Below are positions 1 to 5,660 of a DNA stretch of 5,951 nt, in pieces (within the stretch, counting starts at the first letter, position 1; each line of letters opens with the position of its first letter). The translations under genes were made by a program, and so were the position numbers. The notes beneath the pieces were generated by a model. That model did not search any database. It was not told the origin of the DNA and worked only from the letters and a program-made list of their open reading frames with translations. The stretch comes from Pseudomonas sp. (GTDB lineage: Bacteria; Pseudomonadota; Gammaproteobacteria; Pseudomonadales; Pseudomonadaceae), in NCBI GenBank assembly GCA_003488145.1, contig DNMQ01000032.1, forward strand, positions 1 to 5,951. Reading direction: 5' to 3'.

Positions 1-652
1 TCAGTTTTTGCCGCCGCCCAGCGATAACTTCCCTGTCCTGCTCAAGTTCTCCGCGAATAGCTTTTAGGCCGTCGTTGCGCCACTGCTGATATGGCTGAAA
101 GTACGGCACAAAGGAGCCGATAGCACTAATATGAAATGGCTTGTCTTCGAAATCGCTAAATAATTCGTCGTTACGGATCCGTCTTAGCCTAGCGCCATAA
201 CAGCTATCATCCAGCTTGGCGTCAAACTGATGCCCCACGGTATTAACCCACAACGCAGATAGGATATGGGTGTCTACCGGAAAGTCACCCACCACTCGAA
301 ACTCTGGGGTAATAAGGTGATGATCAAGCAGGTGATCTACTGCGCGATGAGGATCGGAGAAATGCACATGGCCATTTGCAGGAAAATTCTTCTTTGGCTT
401 GATGGATAACTTCTTGGGTAATAGGCGGAAATCGCCTAGCAGCTTCTTGCTGCCTGAAAAACCATTTCCTTCATGCAGATATTTAAGCAGTTTTTTTAGA
501 TTGGATAGCAAATCCTGCTCATAGGTTGCAAAGTTTATGGCTGCAGGAAAGGTATTTTCAAAAAAGCAATCTGCCTTAGCCTTACGGTAGGCCACCAGCA
601 AATCTTCAAGAGTAATATTTTGCCAACCAGTAAAAACTGCCTGATAGCTCAT
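1..652 (-). CDS. N-terminal part of a probable defence-type (UG/DRT-like) reverse transcriptase, cut by left window edge
   Basis: I translated this by hand: an open frame of 217 codons begins with ATG at 652-650 and has no stop before the window ends. The likely ribosome site is AGGGA about 8 bases upstream. The protein starts MSYQAVFTGW and has a basic, helical N-terminal part (AYRKAKADCFFE at 21-32; LPKKLSIKPKK at 78-88). Then comes VVGDFPVDTHILSALWVNTV (120-139), FDAKLDDSCYGARLRR (143-158) and IGSFVPYFQPYQQW (178-191). From memory of the family, I read these as the finger region of bacterial 'unknown group'/DRT reverse transcriptases, which synthesise DNA during anti-phage defence. The catalytic Asp of motif A and the YxDD box lie beyond the edge, so activity cannot be judged and the DRT class cannot be assigned. 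The last codons (AGRRQKL, 211-217) do not look like the motif A expected there. Sampled lines are about 33-55% GC, well below the genes to the right, which suggests transfer. A different uncharacterised defence protein remains possible. Confidence 0.6.
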   Translation of the reverse strand, partial: MSYQAVFTGWQNITLEDLLVAYRKAKADCFFENTFPAAINFATYEQDLLSNLKKLLKYLHEGNGFSGSKKLLGDFRLLPKKLSIKPKKNFPANGHVHFSDPHRAVDHLLDHHLITPEFRVVGDFPVDTHILSALWVNTVGHQFDAKLDDSCYGARLRRIRNDELFSDFEDKPFHISAIGSFVPYFQPYQQWRNDGLKAIRGELEQDREVIAGRRQKL

Positions 653-692
653 CGTAGCTTCCCTGTTATATCACTGTTGCCTGACAGCTCAT
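638..692 (-). repeat. 15-bp near-exact direct repeat spanning the reverse transcriptase start
   Basis: Read on the minus strand, ATGAGCTGTCAGGCA (692-678) and ATGAGCTATCAGGCA (652-638) differ at one base and lie exactly 40 bp apart. The second copy is the start and first five codons of the reverse transcriptase-like gene. The first copy would open a frame of only eight codons (MSCQATVI, stop at 668-666), out of frame with the main gene, and has no visible ribosome site. It may be a small tandem duplication that left a remnant start. A regulatory role is only a guess. Confidence 0.7.
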
Positions 693-946
693 TTATTTGA
701 GTTACAAGCAGCCAAGAACTTTATAATTCTGCTTATCTGGTCGCCCCGGGTTTTGTATACCTCCCCAACGCGACTTCAACTGACTCAACGCTATCACCAG
801 AGGCAGCGCTTGGCCGAAAGCTGCTGATCATAAACGAACTAAGCACCCGAGCTGCCACCCAACCCACCATTGCCCCCCCTATTCCTCCCGATGCTAGAGT
901 GCCTGCTCCATACCCGCACAAATCCAAATCACCTAGCGAGGCCCCC
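653..946. other. Gene-poor transition zone between the reverse transcriptase-like gene and the VOC gene
   Basis: This 294-base stretch separates two divergently oriented genes. Its left part (to about 730) is AT-rich like the reverse transcriptase-like gene and its right part is GC-rich. I find no convincing gene in it. A 71-codon minus-strand frame from ATG 948-946 to a stop at 735-733 encodes a Gly/Ala-rich stretch (AGTLASGGIGGAMVGWVAAR), but it has no ribosome site. There is a weak 6-bp inverted repeat, GGCAGC 802-807 with GCTGCC 851-856. Because some defence reverse transcriptases have a templating RNA just upstream, the minus strand here is where such an RNA would lie. I see no strong fold by eye. 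Confidence 0.5.
697..727 (+). promoter_or_regulatory. Possible sigma70 promoter reading right
   Basis: A perfect TATAAT lies at 722-727, with TTGAGT at 697-702 as a poor -35 at 19-bp spacing. A transcript from here would have a leader of about 210 bases before the VOC gene. The region is AT-rich, so a chance match is quite possible. Confidence 0.25.
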
Positions 947-1339
947 ATGCTCAACCATGTAATGGTCGGTTCGAATGATATTGAACGGTCGAAGCGGTTC
1001 TACGATGCCGTGCTCGGCGCACTCGGCGCTGGCGAGCCGCTGCGCAACGTGGGTCCATCCGGGCACACGCGCCTGTTCTACCGCCATGACGGCAGCCTGT
1101 TCGGTGTCACCGAGCCCATCAACGGTGAGGAAGCGACTGTCGGTAACGGCGGCACGATTGGCTTCAAGTGCAGCTCGGCCGAGCAGGTCAAGGCGTTTCA
1201 CGATGTAGGCGTCGCCCATGGCGGCACCACCTGCGAGGACCCGCCAGGACTGCGCGAATCCAGCCTCGGCGCGATGCACCTCAGCTACGTGCGCGACCCT
1301 GACGGCAACAAGCTGTGCGCCATCTACCGCCCGCAGTAA
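947..1339 (+). CDS. VOC superfamily protein (glyoxalase/bleomycin-resistance/dioxygenase fold)
   Basis: This 130-residue protein has the usual length of a single-domain VOC protein, which folds as paired beta-alpha-beta-beta-beta modules and normally dimerises. Family marks are MLNHVMVGSNDIERSKRFYD at the N-terminus (first module, 1-20), AFHDVGVAHGGTTCEDPPG (83-101) and the C-terminal signature YVRDPDGNKL (114-123). I chose ATG 947 because GAGG sits five bases upstream and the family start falls here; a GTG at 899 would add 16 residues with no family character. Metal ligands look incomplete: His4 is present, but the usual His of the second module reads IGFK, and the usual C-terminal Glu after DPDGN is replaced by a CAIYR stretch. 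It may therefore be a binding protein or non-metal enzyme rather than a glyoxalase I. The cellular substrate cannot be named. It is a lone gene, convergent with the dehydrogenase operon. Confidence 0.88.
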   Translation: MLNHVMVGSNDIERSKRFYDAVLGALGAGEPLRNVGPSGHTRLFYRHDGSLFGVTEPINGEEATVGNGGTIGFKCSSAEQVKAFHDVGVAHGGTTCEDPPGLRESSLGAMHLSYVRDPDGNKLCAIYRPQ

Positions 1340-1351
1340 ATTGCCCCGCTT

Positions 1352-1376
1352 CAACGCCGCTCTCTGTGCGGCGTTG
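1352..1376. terminator. Hairpin between convergent genes, possible two-way terminator
   Basis: CAACGCCGC (1352-1360) pairs perfectly with GCGGCGTTG (1368-1376) around a 7-base loop, giving a 9-bp GC-rich stem. It lies 12 bases after the VOC stop and 36 bases after the cytochrome stop on the other strand, where both transcripts should end. Neither side has a proper T-run (GCCCC on plus, AAGCGG on minus), so it may end transcription weakly or mainly protect 3' ends. Confidence 0.5.
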
Positions 1377-1412
1377 CCCCTCGCGCTCGCATCAGCACCT
1401 CCAGCGGCACGC

Positions 1413-2639
1413 TCACTGGCTTTGCAGCGCCTCGCGCTGCTTGCGCACCTCATCGGCGCTGACTGCCGAGGCCGCATTGCCCCAGCTGTTGCGCACATAG
1501 GTGAGCACGTCGGCAATGTTTTCGTCCGAGAGATTCCAGGCGAACGATGGCATGGCCGGGCCAGTAGGTGCGGCATCCGTACTGCCAGCTCTATTTCCGG
1601 CGAGTACTACGCGAATCATCGACACTGCATCGCGCGCATTCACCAGTGGTGCATTCGCCAGTTTGGGAAACAGCGTCGGAATGCCTTCGCCGTCCGGTGT
1701 ATGGCAGGCCGAGCAGCGATCCTCATAAAGACTGCGTCCGGCTGTCATAATCGGATCGTTAGCGCTCAGCGGCTCGGGCTTGTCGTGCTCGTGGTCCAGG
1801 CTCTTGAGATAAACCGCGACGGCCTTCAGGTCCGCATCGCGCCAGTACTGGGTGGATTTCTCCACCGCCTCGGCCATCGGCCCGGACGCTATGTCGTAGC
1901 GGTTGGCGCCGGTCTTGAGGTATTGCACGATGTCGTCCTCGGTCCACTCACCCAGACCGACATGCGCCGTGTTGGAGATATTCGGCGCCATCCAGCCCTG
2001 CAGCTCCCCGCCCTTGAGTGTGCCATCGCCCTTGTCGCCGCCGATGAGGTTCTTCGGCGTGTGGCAACTGCCGCAATGCCCTAGCCCCTGCACCAGGTAC
2101 GCGCCGCGGTTCCATTGCTCACTCTTGTCCGCGTCAGGCTCGAACTCGCCCTCGGTGAAGTTGAGCCAGTTCCAGGCCTTCATGCTCAGGCGCACATTGA
2201 AAGGGAATGGCAGCTGGTTGGTTTCCACCTCGTTCTGCACCGGTTCCACGGTGCGTAGATAGGCCCAAAGCGCCAGGTTGTCTTCGCGCGTGACCTTCGT
2301 ATAGGCGGCATAGGGCATGGCCGGGTAGAGCTGCTTGCCGTTGCGCCCATGCCCGCGGGCCATGGTGTTCTGGAAGTCTTCGAAGGTCCAGCGACCGATG
2401 CCGGTTGTCGGATCTGGGGTGATGTTGGCTCCCAGCAGCTCACCAAATGGCGTCTCGATGGCCACGCCACCGGAAAAAAGCGGTTTGCCCGGCAACGTGT
2501 GACAGGCAGTGCAATCGCCGAGCGTGGCGATGTACCGACCTTTTTCCACCAGTTCGTAGTCGTCCGGCGCGGTAACGGCGAAGGCGCTGACACTCGCCGC
2601 GGCCAACAACGCGAGACCGACGTTCAAGAGAGGCTTCAT
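1413..2639 (-). CDS. Tri-haem cytochrome c subunit of a membrane-bound gluconate-type dehydrogenase
   Basis: This 408-residue protein accepts electrons from the FAD subunit and passes them to ubiquinone at the periplasmic face of the inner membrane. It has three CxxCH haem-c sites: CTACH (43-47), CGSCH (189-193) and CSACH (309-313). Likely axial Met ligands follow each: YPAMPY (Met108), GWMAPN (Met217) and PAMPSF (Met363). Residues 1-21 form a Sec signal peptide (MKPLLNVGLALLAAASVSAFA), with cleavage likely after AFA. I chose ATG 2639 because it is followed by the signal peptide and forms an ATGA overlap with the stop of the upstream FAD gene. The open frame continues back to 2888, but that part lies inside the FAD gene and has no signal peptide. 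GGGGAG lies 11 bases upstream. I see no clear hydrophobic anchor at the C-terminus, so attachment may use an amphipathic surface. Alternatives are the related cytochrome subunits of alcohol, sorbitol or fructose dehydrogenases. Confidence 0.92.
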   Translation of the reverse strand: MKPLLNVGLALLAAASVSAFAVTAPDDYELVEKGRYIATLGDCTACHTLPGKPLFSGGVAIETPFGELLGANITPDPTTGIGRWTFEDFQNTMARGHGRNGKQLYPAMPYAAYTKVTREDNLALWAYLRTVEPVQNEVETNQLPFPFNVRLSMKAWNWLNFTEGEFEPDADKSEQWNRGAYLVQGLGHCGSCHTPKNLIGGDKGDGTLKGGELQGWMAPNISNTAHVGLGEWTEDDIVQYLKTGANRYDIASGPMAEAVEKSTQYWRDADLKAVAVYLKSLDHEHDKPEPLSANDPIMTAGRSLYEDRCSACHTPDGEGIPTLFPKLANAPLVNARDAVSMIRVVLAGNRAGSTDAAPTGPAMPSFAWNLSDENIADVLTYVRNSWGNAASAVSADEVRKQREALQSQ

Positions 2640-4408
2640 ACGCTGATCATCTCCCCGGGACGTTTGAGGTAGTAGGTCCGAATCGCGTGCGCTGCCTTGA
2701 ATGCCAGTGCGCCAACGGTGCCCGTTGGGTTGTAGCCGGGGTTCTGCGGGAAGGCCGATGCGCCGACCACGAACAGATTCGGTACATTCCAGACCTGCAG
2801 GTGCTTGTTCACCGAACTGGTAGAAGGATCTGCCCCCATGACGAATCCACCGACCATGTGGGAAGACTGATAGGACGTGTTGGACCACGGCCCTTTGCGC
2901 GGGCTGGCGAACATCATTTTCGGGTTGAGCGCCTTGGCGATCTCGGCGGTCCTGTCGGTCACGTACTGCGCCATGCGCAGGTCGTTGTCGGTAAAGTCGA
3001 AGGTGATACGCAGCAGCGGTCGACCGTGCGGATCGGTGTAGTGCGGGTCCAGCGACAGGTAGTTGTTGCGGGTGCTGTAGTTGCTCGCCTCACAACCGAT
3101 GGACATGCTGCTGGCGTAATACTGCACCGTCGTCTTCTTCCACTCCGAGCCCCACTTGGGCGTGCCCGGCGGCACCGGACGGGAGTTGATTGGCGCTGCA
3201 CCAATGGGCGTCACTCGCGTGCTGCCGCCGCCGACAAAGCCCAGACCGGAATGGTCGAAGTTGTCGTTGTTGAAGTCATCGATGCCCATGCCAATGGCGC
3301 CGCCACCGATGAAGGGGTTGAAGTTCTTGTCATCGAAGAACAGCTGCACGCTGTTGGCCGTCTGGTAGGCGTAGTTGCGCCCGGTGGTGCCGGTATTGCT
3401 TACCGGGTCGTAGGGCTGACCAATGCCGGAGAGCAGCATCAGGCGCACATTTTCGAAGGTGAATGCGGCGACCACGACGATCTCCGCCGGCTGCTCCCAT
3501 CTGTCGCCGTTGGCATCCACGTAGAAGATGCCGGTAGCGCGCTTGCCGGTGCTGTCCTTCGTTACCTCGAGCACTTCGCAATGGGTCTTGGCGGTGAAGT
3601 TGGGCATGCGCGCCAGCGCCGGCAGCACGTTGACGATGGCGCTGGCCTTGGAATAGTTGGCGCAGCCGTAGTTGGTGCAGAACCCGCAAAAGGTGCACGG
3701 ACCCATCGTCACGCCGTACTGGTTGGTATAGGCCTGCGAAGCCAGCGCCGAAGGCACCGGGAACGGCGTGTAGCCCATGTCACGTGCGGCATCGGCGAAC
3801 AGTACGGGCGCGAAGGTCTGCTTGGTGGGCGGGTTGGGGTACTCCCTGGACCGCGCTCCCTCGAACGGGTTGCCACCTTCGACGACCTTCCCGCCGATGT
3901 TGCCGGCCTTGCCGGAAATGCCTGCCACACGCTCGAAGGCATCGTAGTGCGGCTCCATTTCTTCCCAGGTGGTGCCCCAGTCCTGCAGGGCTAGCCCTTC
4001 GATGGACGCTTCGCCGTAACGCTCGACCAGATGGCTCCTGAGGCGAAACTCTTCCGGTTGAAAGCGAAAGGTGATGCCGGCCCAGTGGTTACCCGCCCCA
4101 CCGGTCCCGTTGCCGGGATGGAAGGATCCCCAGGTGCGCATCGGCAGTGCGGTTTCGCTGGGCTTGTTGCGCATCGTGCAGGTGTTCTGGCGGGTGCGCA
4201 GCATCAGCTCCTGGCGAATCACGTAGCGCAGCTCATCGGTCACCGACGCGATATTGAAGTCGCTTGCGGTATCACGCCAGGCGCCCCGCTCGAACCCCAT
4301 GACCGTCAGGCCTTCATCGGCGAGTTCCTTGGCGATGATCGACCCGGCCCAGCCTAGCCCGACTACCACGACATCGGTCGCTGGAAGTTTCTTGGTCATG
4401 TCCTTCAT
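2636..4408 (-). CDS. FAD-binding GMC-type catalytic subunit of gluconate 2-dehydrogenase-like complex
   Basis: This 590-residue flavoprotein is the substrate-oxidising subunit, probably turning D-gluconate into 2-keto-D-gluconate in the periplasm. Seen: an N-terminal dinucleotide fold (VVVVGLGWAGS, 13-23) with Glu40 in GFERG as the likely ribose ligand; a flavin-contact stretch GNGTGGAGNHWAG (99-111); a cysteine cluster CTFCGFCTNYGC (Cys238, 241, 244, 249); and the C-terminal GMC region with His517 (SSHMVGG) and Asn560 in NPGYNPTGTVGALAF, at the places of the usual His/Asn pair. The cysteine cluster is typical of this FAD dehydrogenase branch, where relatives hold a 3Fe-4S centre; that role here is inference. 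There is no signal peptide, so export must depend on the Tat signal of the small subunit. I chose ATG 4408 for its ATGA overlap with the small-subunit stop and GGAG nine bases upstream; GTG 4423 and ATG 4399 are alternatives. Related 2-ketogluconate, fructose or sorbitol dehydrogenases cannot be excluded. Confidence 0.92.
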   Translation of the reverse strand: MKDMTKKLPATDVVVVGLGWAGSIIAKELADEGLTVMGFERGAWRDTASDFNIASVTDELRYVIRQELMLRTRQNTCTMRNKPSETALPMRTWGSFHPGNGTGGAGNHWAGITFRFQPEEFRLRSHLVERYGEASIEGLALQDWGTTWEEMEPHYDAFERVAGISGKAGNIGGKVVEGGNPFEGARSREYPNPPTKQTFAPVLFADAARDMGYTPFPVPSALASQAYTNQYGVTMGPCTFCGFCTNYGCANYSKASAIVNVLPALARMPNFTAKTHCEVLEVTKDSTGKRATGIFYVDANGDRWEQPAEIVVVAAFTFENVRLMLLSGIGQPYDPVSNTGTTGRNYAYQTANSVQLFFDDKNFNPFIGGGAIGMGIDDFNNDNFDHSGLGFVGGGSTRVTPIGAAPINSRPVPPGTPKWGSEWKKTTVQYYASSMSIGCEASNYSTRNNYLSLDPHYTDPHGRPLLRITFDFTDNDLRMAQYVTDRTAEIAKALNPKMMFASPRKGPWSNTSYQSSHMVGGFVMGADPSTSSVNKHLQVWNVPNLFVVGASAFPQNPGYNPTGTVGALAFKAAHAIRTYYLKRPGEMISV

Positions 4409-5145
4409 CCCTTGCGACTCCACGAGGAGCTGCCGATGATCGACAGCGGTATCAGATCGAGCTTCTCGTTATGCCGGTCGATGTAGGGCCGATAGTCGTA
4501 ACGGGCGCCGGGGAAGCCCAGCATCTTCCAGCTGACCATGTCGCGATTGCCGCCATAGATCGGGTCGGCGAAAAAACCCTCCATGGTGTTCTGCAGAATC
4601 TGCTCGAAAAACACCTTCGACTCGATGCCTTCGAAGACGATATCGCCGCTCTCCATCTTCTTGAGCACGTCATCGCGCTGGTCACCTCCAAGCTCGCTGA
4701 AGCGCTTGCCAAACGCCCCCTGACAGTATCCACCCAACTGCGCGAGGCCGACCCGGTAGCGCTCGGCAGGCACAAGCTCAGATGTCGGCTCGATTCCGGG
4801 CACGAACGGGCCGTGCTGATAGAGCCGCTCATAGCGGCCGTAGTGGCCGGCCAGCTGACGGTCGATGAACGCCGCGCAACCCGCCTCTTTGCCACTGACT
4901 GAAAGATCGTCAGCGGGGATAAGACGCTCGACGATCGCCTCCACCTCCCGGGCTTCCTCGATGGTGAAGAATTGCCAGCCCTTAGCCTCGTAGTGCAGCG
5001 GACCGTTATGGTCGAAAGGCAGCCACTGCGGTACGCCGTTGATGGTGACGGCTTTCGCGGTCGCGGCGACCCCGGCCGCCACGGTGGCTGCCGAAGCAGT
5101 CAGCAGCTTGCGCCGGGTCAATCCGTTGGAGGGATTTGTAGGCAT
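4405..5145 (-). CDS. Small (gamma) subunit of gluconate 2-dehydrogenase-like complex, Tat-exported
   Basis: This 246-residue protein belongs to the gluconate 2-dehydrogenase subunit 3 family. It begins with a twin-arginine signal: LTRRKLLTASAA (9-20), a hydrophobic Ala-rich stretch, and a likely cut after AKA (30-32). The mature part shows TIEEAREVEAIVERLIPADD (61-80), GKEAGCAAFIDRQLAG (85-100) and, near the end, FFADPIYGGNRDMVSWKMLG (191-210). All three blocks are typical of this subunit. In characterised relatives it is needed for maturation and export of the FAD subunit, and since neither partner has a Tat signal the same role is inferred here. ATG 5145 is well supported by GAGGAG at 5156-5151, five bases upstream, the best ribosome site in the window. 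It is the first gene of the operon, and its stop overlaps the start of the FAD gene in ATGA. Confidence 0.92.
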   Translation of the reverse strand: MPTNPSNGLTRRKLLTASAATVAAGVAATAKAVTINGVPQWLPFDHNGPLHYEAKGWQFFTIEEAREVEAIVERLIPADDLSVSGKEAGCAAFIDRQLAGHYGRYERLYQHGPFVPGIEPTSELVPAERYRVGLAQLGGYCQGAFGKRFSELGGDQRDDVLKKMESGDIVFEGIESKVFFEQILQNTMEGFFADPIYGGNRDMVSWKMLGFPGARYDYRPYIDRHNEKLDLIPLSIIGSSSWSRKG

Positions 5146-5439
5146 TTCGTCTCCTCATGAACCAAGGGATCGGGTTGCGCGGCTCGGGCAGCTCAACTCG
5201 GAAGCAGTCATCGAATGCACTGCCCCGTCGAGCATCAGGAGACGGTCCTGACGATTGCCCTGCGGAGCACGCTGACCGCTGTGCCGACCCGGACTGCCAC
5301 GGGGAATGCGTGCTGCGCTGCACAAACTTCGCAATAAAATAAAGCGCCCTAGCCGCGGAACCCTTGTCCAAAGCTCGGACAGCCAGACGCCGAATGACGT
5401 TCAAAACGAATAGCTAGAGCGGTTTCAGGCAGCGACTGG

Positions 5440-5492
5440 AAGGCTCAGAGTGGCCGACTCGAGCTGAGCCTTTCTGGTATTTGCTCAGAGTG
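5440..5492. repeat. GCTCAG repeat cluster: 9-bp inverted repeat plus 10-bp direct repeat
   Basis: AAGGCTCAG (5440-5448) pairs perfectly with CTGAGCCTT (5464-5472), with an extra AGT/ACT pairing inside the loop. The sequence GCTCAGAGTG occurs at 5443-5452 and again at 5483-5492, exactly 40 bp apart, so the CTGAGC at 5464-5469 can pair with either side (5443-5448 or 5483-5488). The two hairpins exclude each other. This could be a terminator remnant or operator sites about 295-350 bp upstream of the small-subunit start; no function is shown. Confidence 0.5.
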
Positions 5493-5576
5493 AGCGGGAC
5501 AAGCGCTATGCCGCGTTTGCCCGCTGACGGCACGCCTGACACCGCATGACAGGATGGATATGCAGTTGGGAATGCT

Positions 5577-5620
5577 GAACGTCGATACGCCGCAGCCTGG
5601 TGCGGGCATCGACGTTTCTT
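5577..5620. terminator. Long terminator-like hairpin downstream of ggt
   Basis: AACGTCGAT (5578-5586) pairs perfectly with ATCGACGTT (5608-5616), and CCGCA (5590-5594) with TGCGG (5601-5605) continues the stem to a 6-base loop. It starts about 40 bases after the ggt stop, as expected for that gene. The T-rich tail (TCTTT, 5617-5621 region) is on the plus-strand side, and the minus-strand side has only TT then CAGC. As a factor-independent terminator it fits the plus direction better, though minus-strand transcripts from ggt are the ones known to reach it. Confidence 0.55.
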
Positions 5621-5660
5621 TAAGGCGGCCGCGATCCCTCCGTGCGGCCTTCCTCGCCGA

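Larger units (their letters stand above)
5146..5660. other. 515-base non-coding region: upstream of the dehydrogenase operon, downstream of ggt
   Basis: Both flanking genes read leftwards, so this stretch must hold the end of the ggt transcript and probably the promoter of the dehydrogenase operon. I see no convincing gene. It contains a terminator-like hairpin near ggt (5577-5617), a set of GCTCAG repeats (5440-5492) and a short inverted repeat TGTCC-N7-GGACA (5365-5381). The best promoter trace on the minus strand is TTGCGA at about 5334-5329 with ACGCAT 17 bases on, which is weak. No TGGCAC-N5-TTGC-type sigma54 site was seen. Confidence 0.6.

Noticed and set aside
733..954. Minus-strand frame of about 71-73 codons with a Gly/Ala-rich, glycine-zipper-like stretch
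   Set aside because: No ribosome site, no family I recognise, and its start lies on the start of the well-supported VOC gene on the other strand. Its possible ATG is merely the other strand of the CATG at 946-949.
929..1576. Long minus-strand frame across the VOC gene
   Set aside because: Low-complexity Ala/Arg protein with no motif, and antisense to a gene with clear family signature.
1218..2084. 288-codon plus-strand frame opposite the cytochrome gene
   Set aside because: Overlaps the VOC gene in another frame and is antisense to haem sites; no motif.
2640..2888. Upstream extension of the cytochrome gene by 83 codons
   Set aside because: It lies within the FAD gene, puts the signal peptide in the interior, and loses the ATGA overlap.
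2687..3994. 435-codon plus-strand frame opposite the FAD subunit
   Set aside because: Rich in Val, Gly, Arg and His in the manner of antisense GC-rich reading; the minus strand encodes a complete GMC flavoprotein here.
4409..4423. GTG start for the FAD subunit five codons upstream
   Set aside because: ATG 4408 has the ATGA overlap and a suitably spaced GGAG; the extra residues add nothing conserved.
5622..5651. Hairpin GGCCGC/GCGGCC (5627-5632 with 5644-5649) just after ggt
   Set aside because: Only 6 bp with an 11-base loop and no T-run on either side; the hairpin at 5577-5620 is a better terminator candidate.
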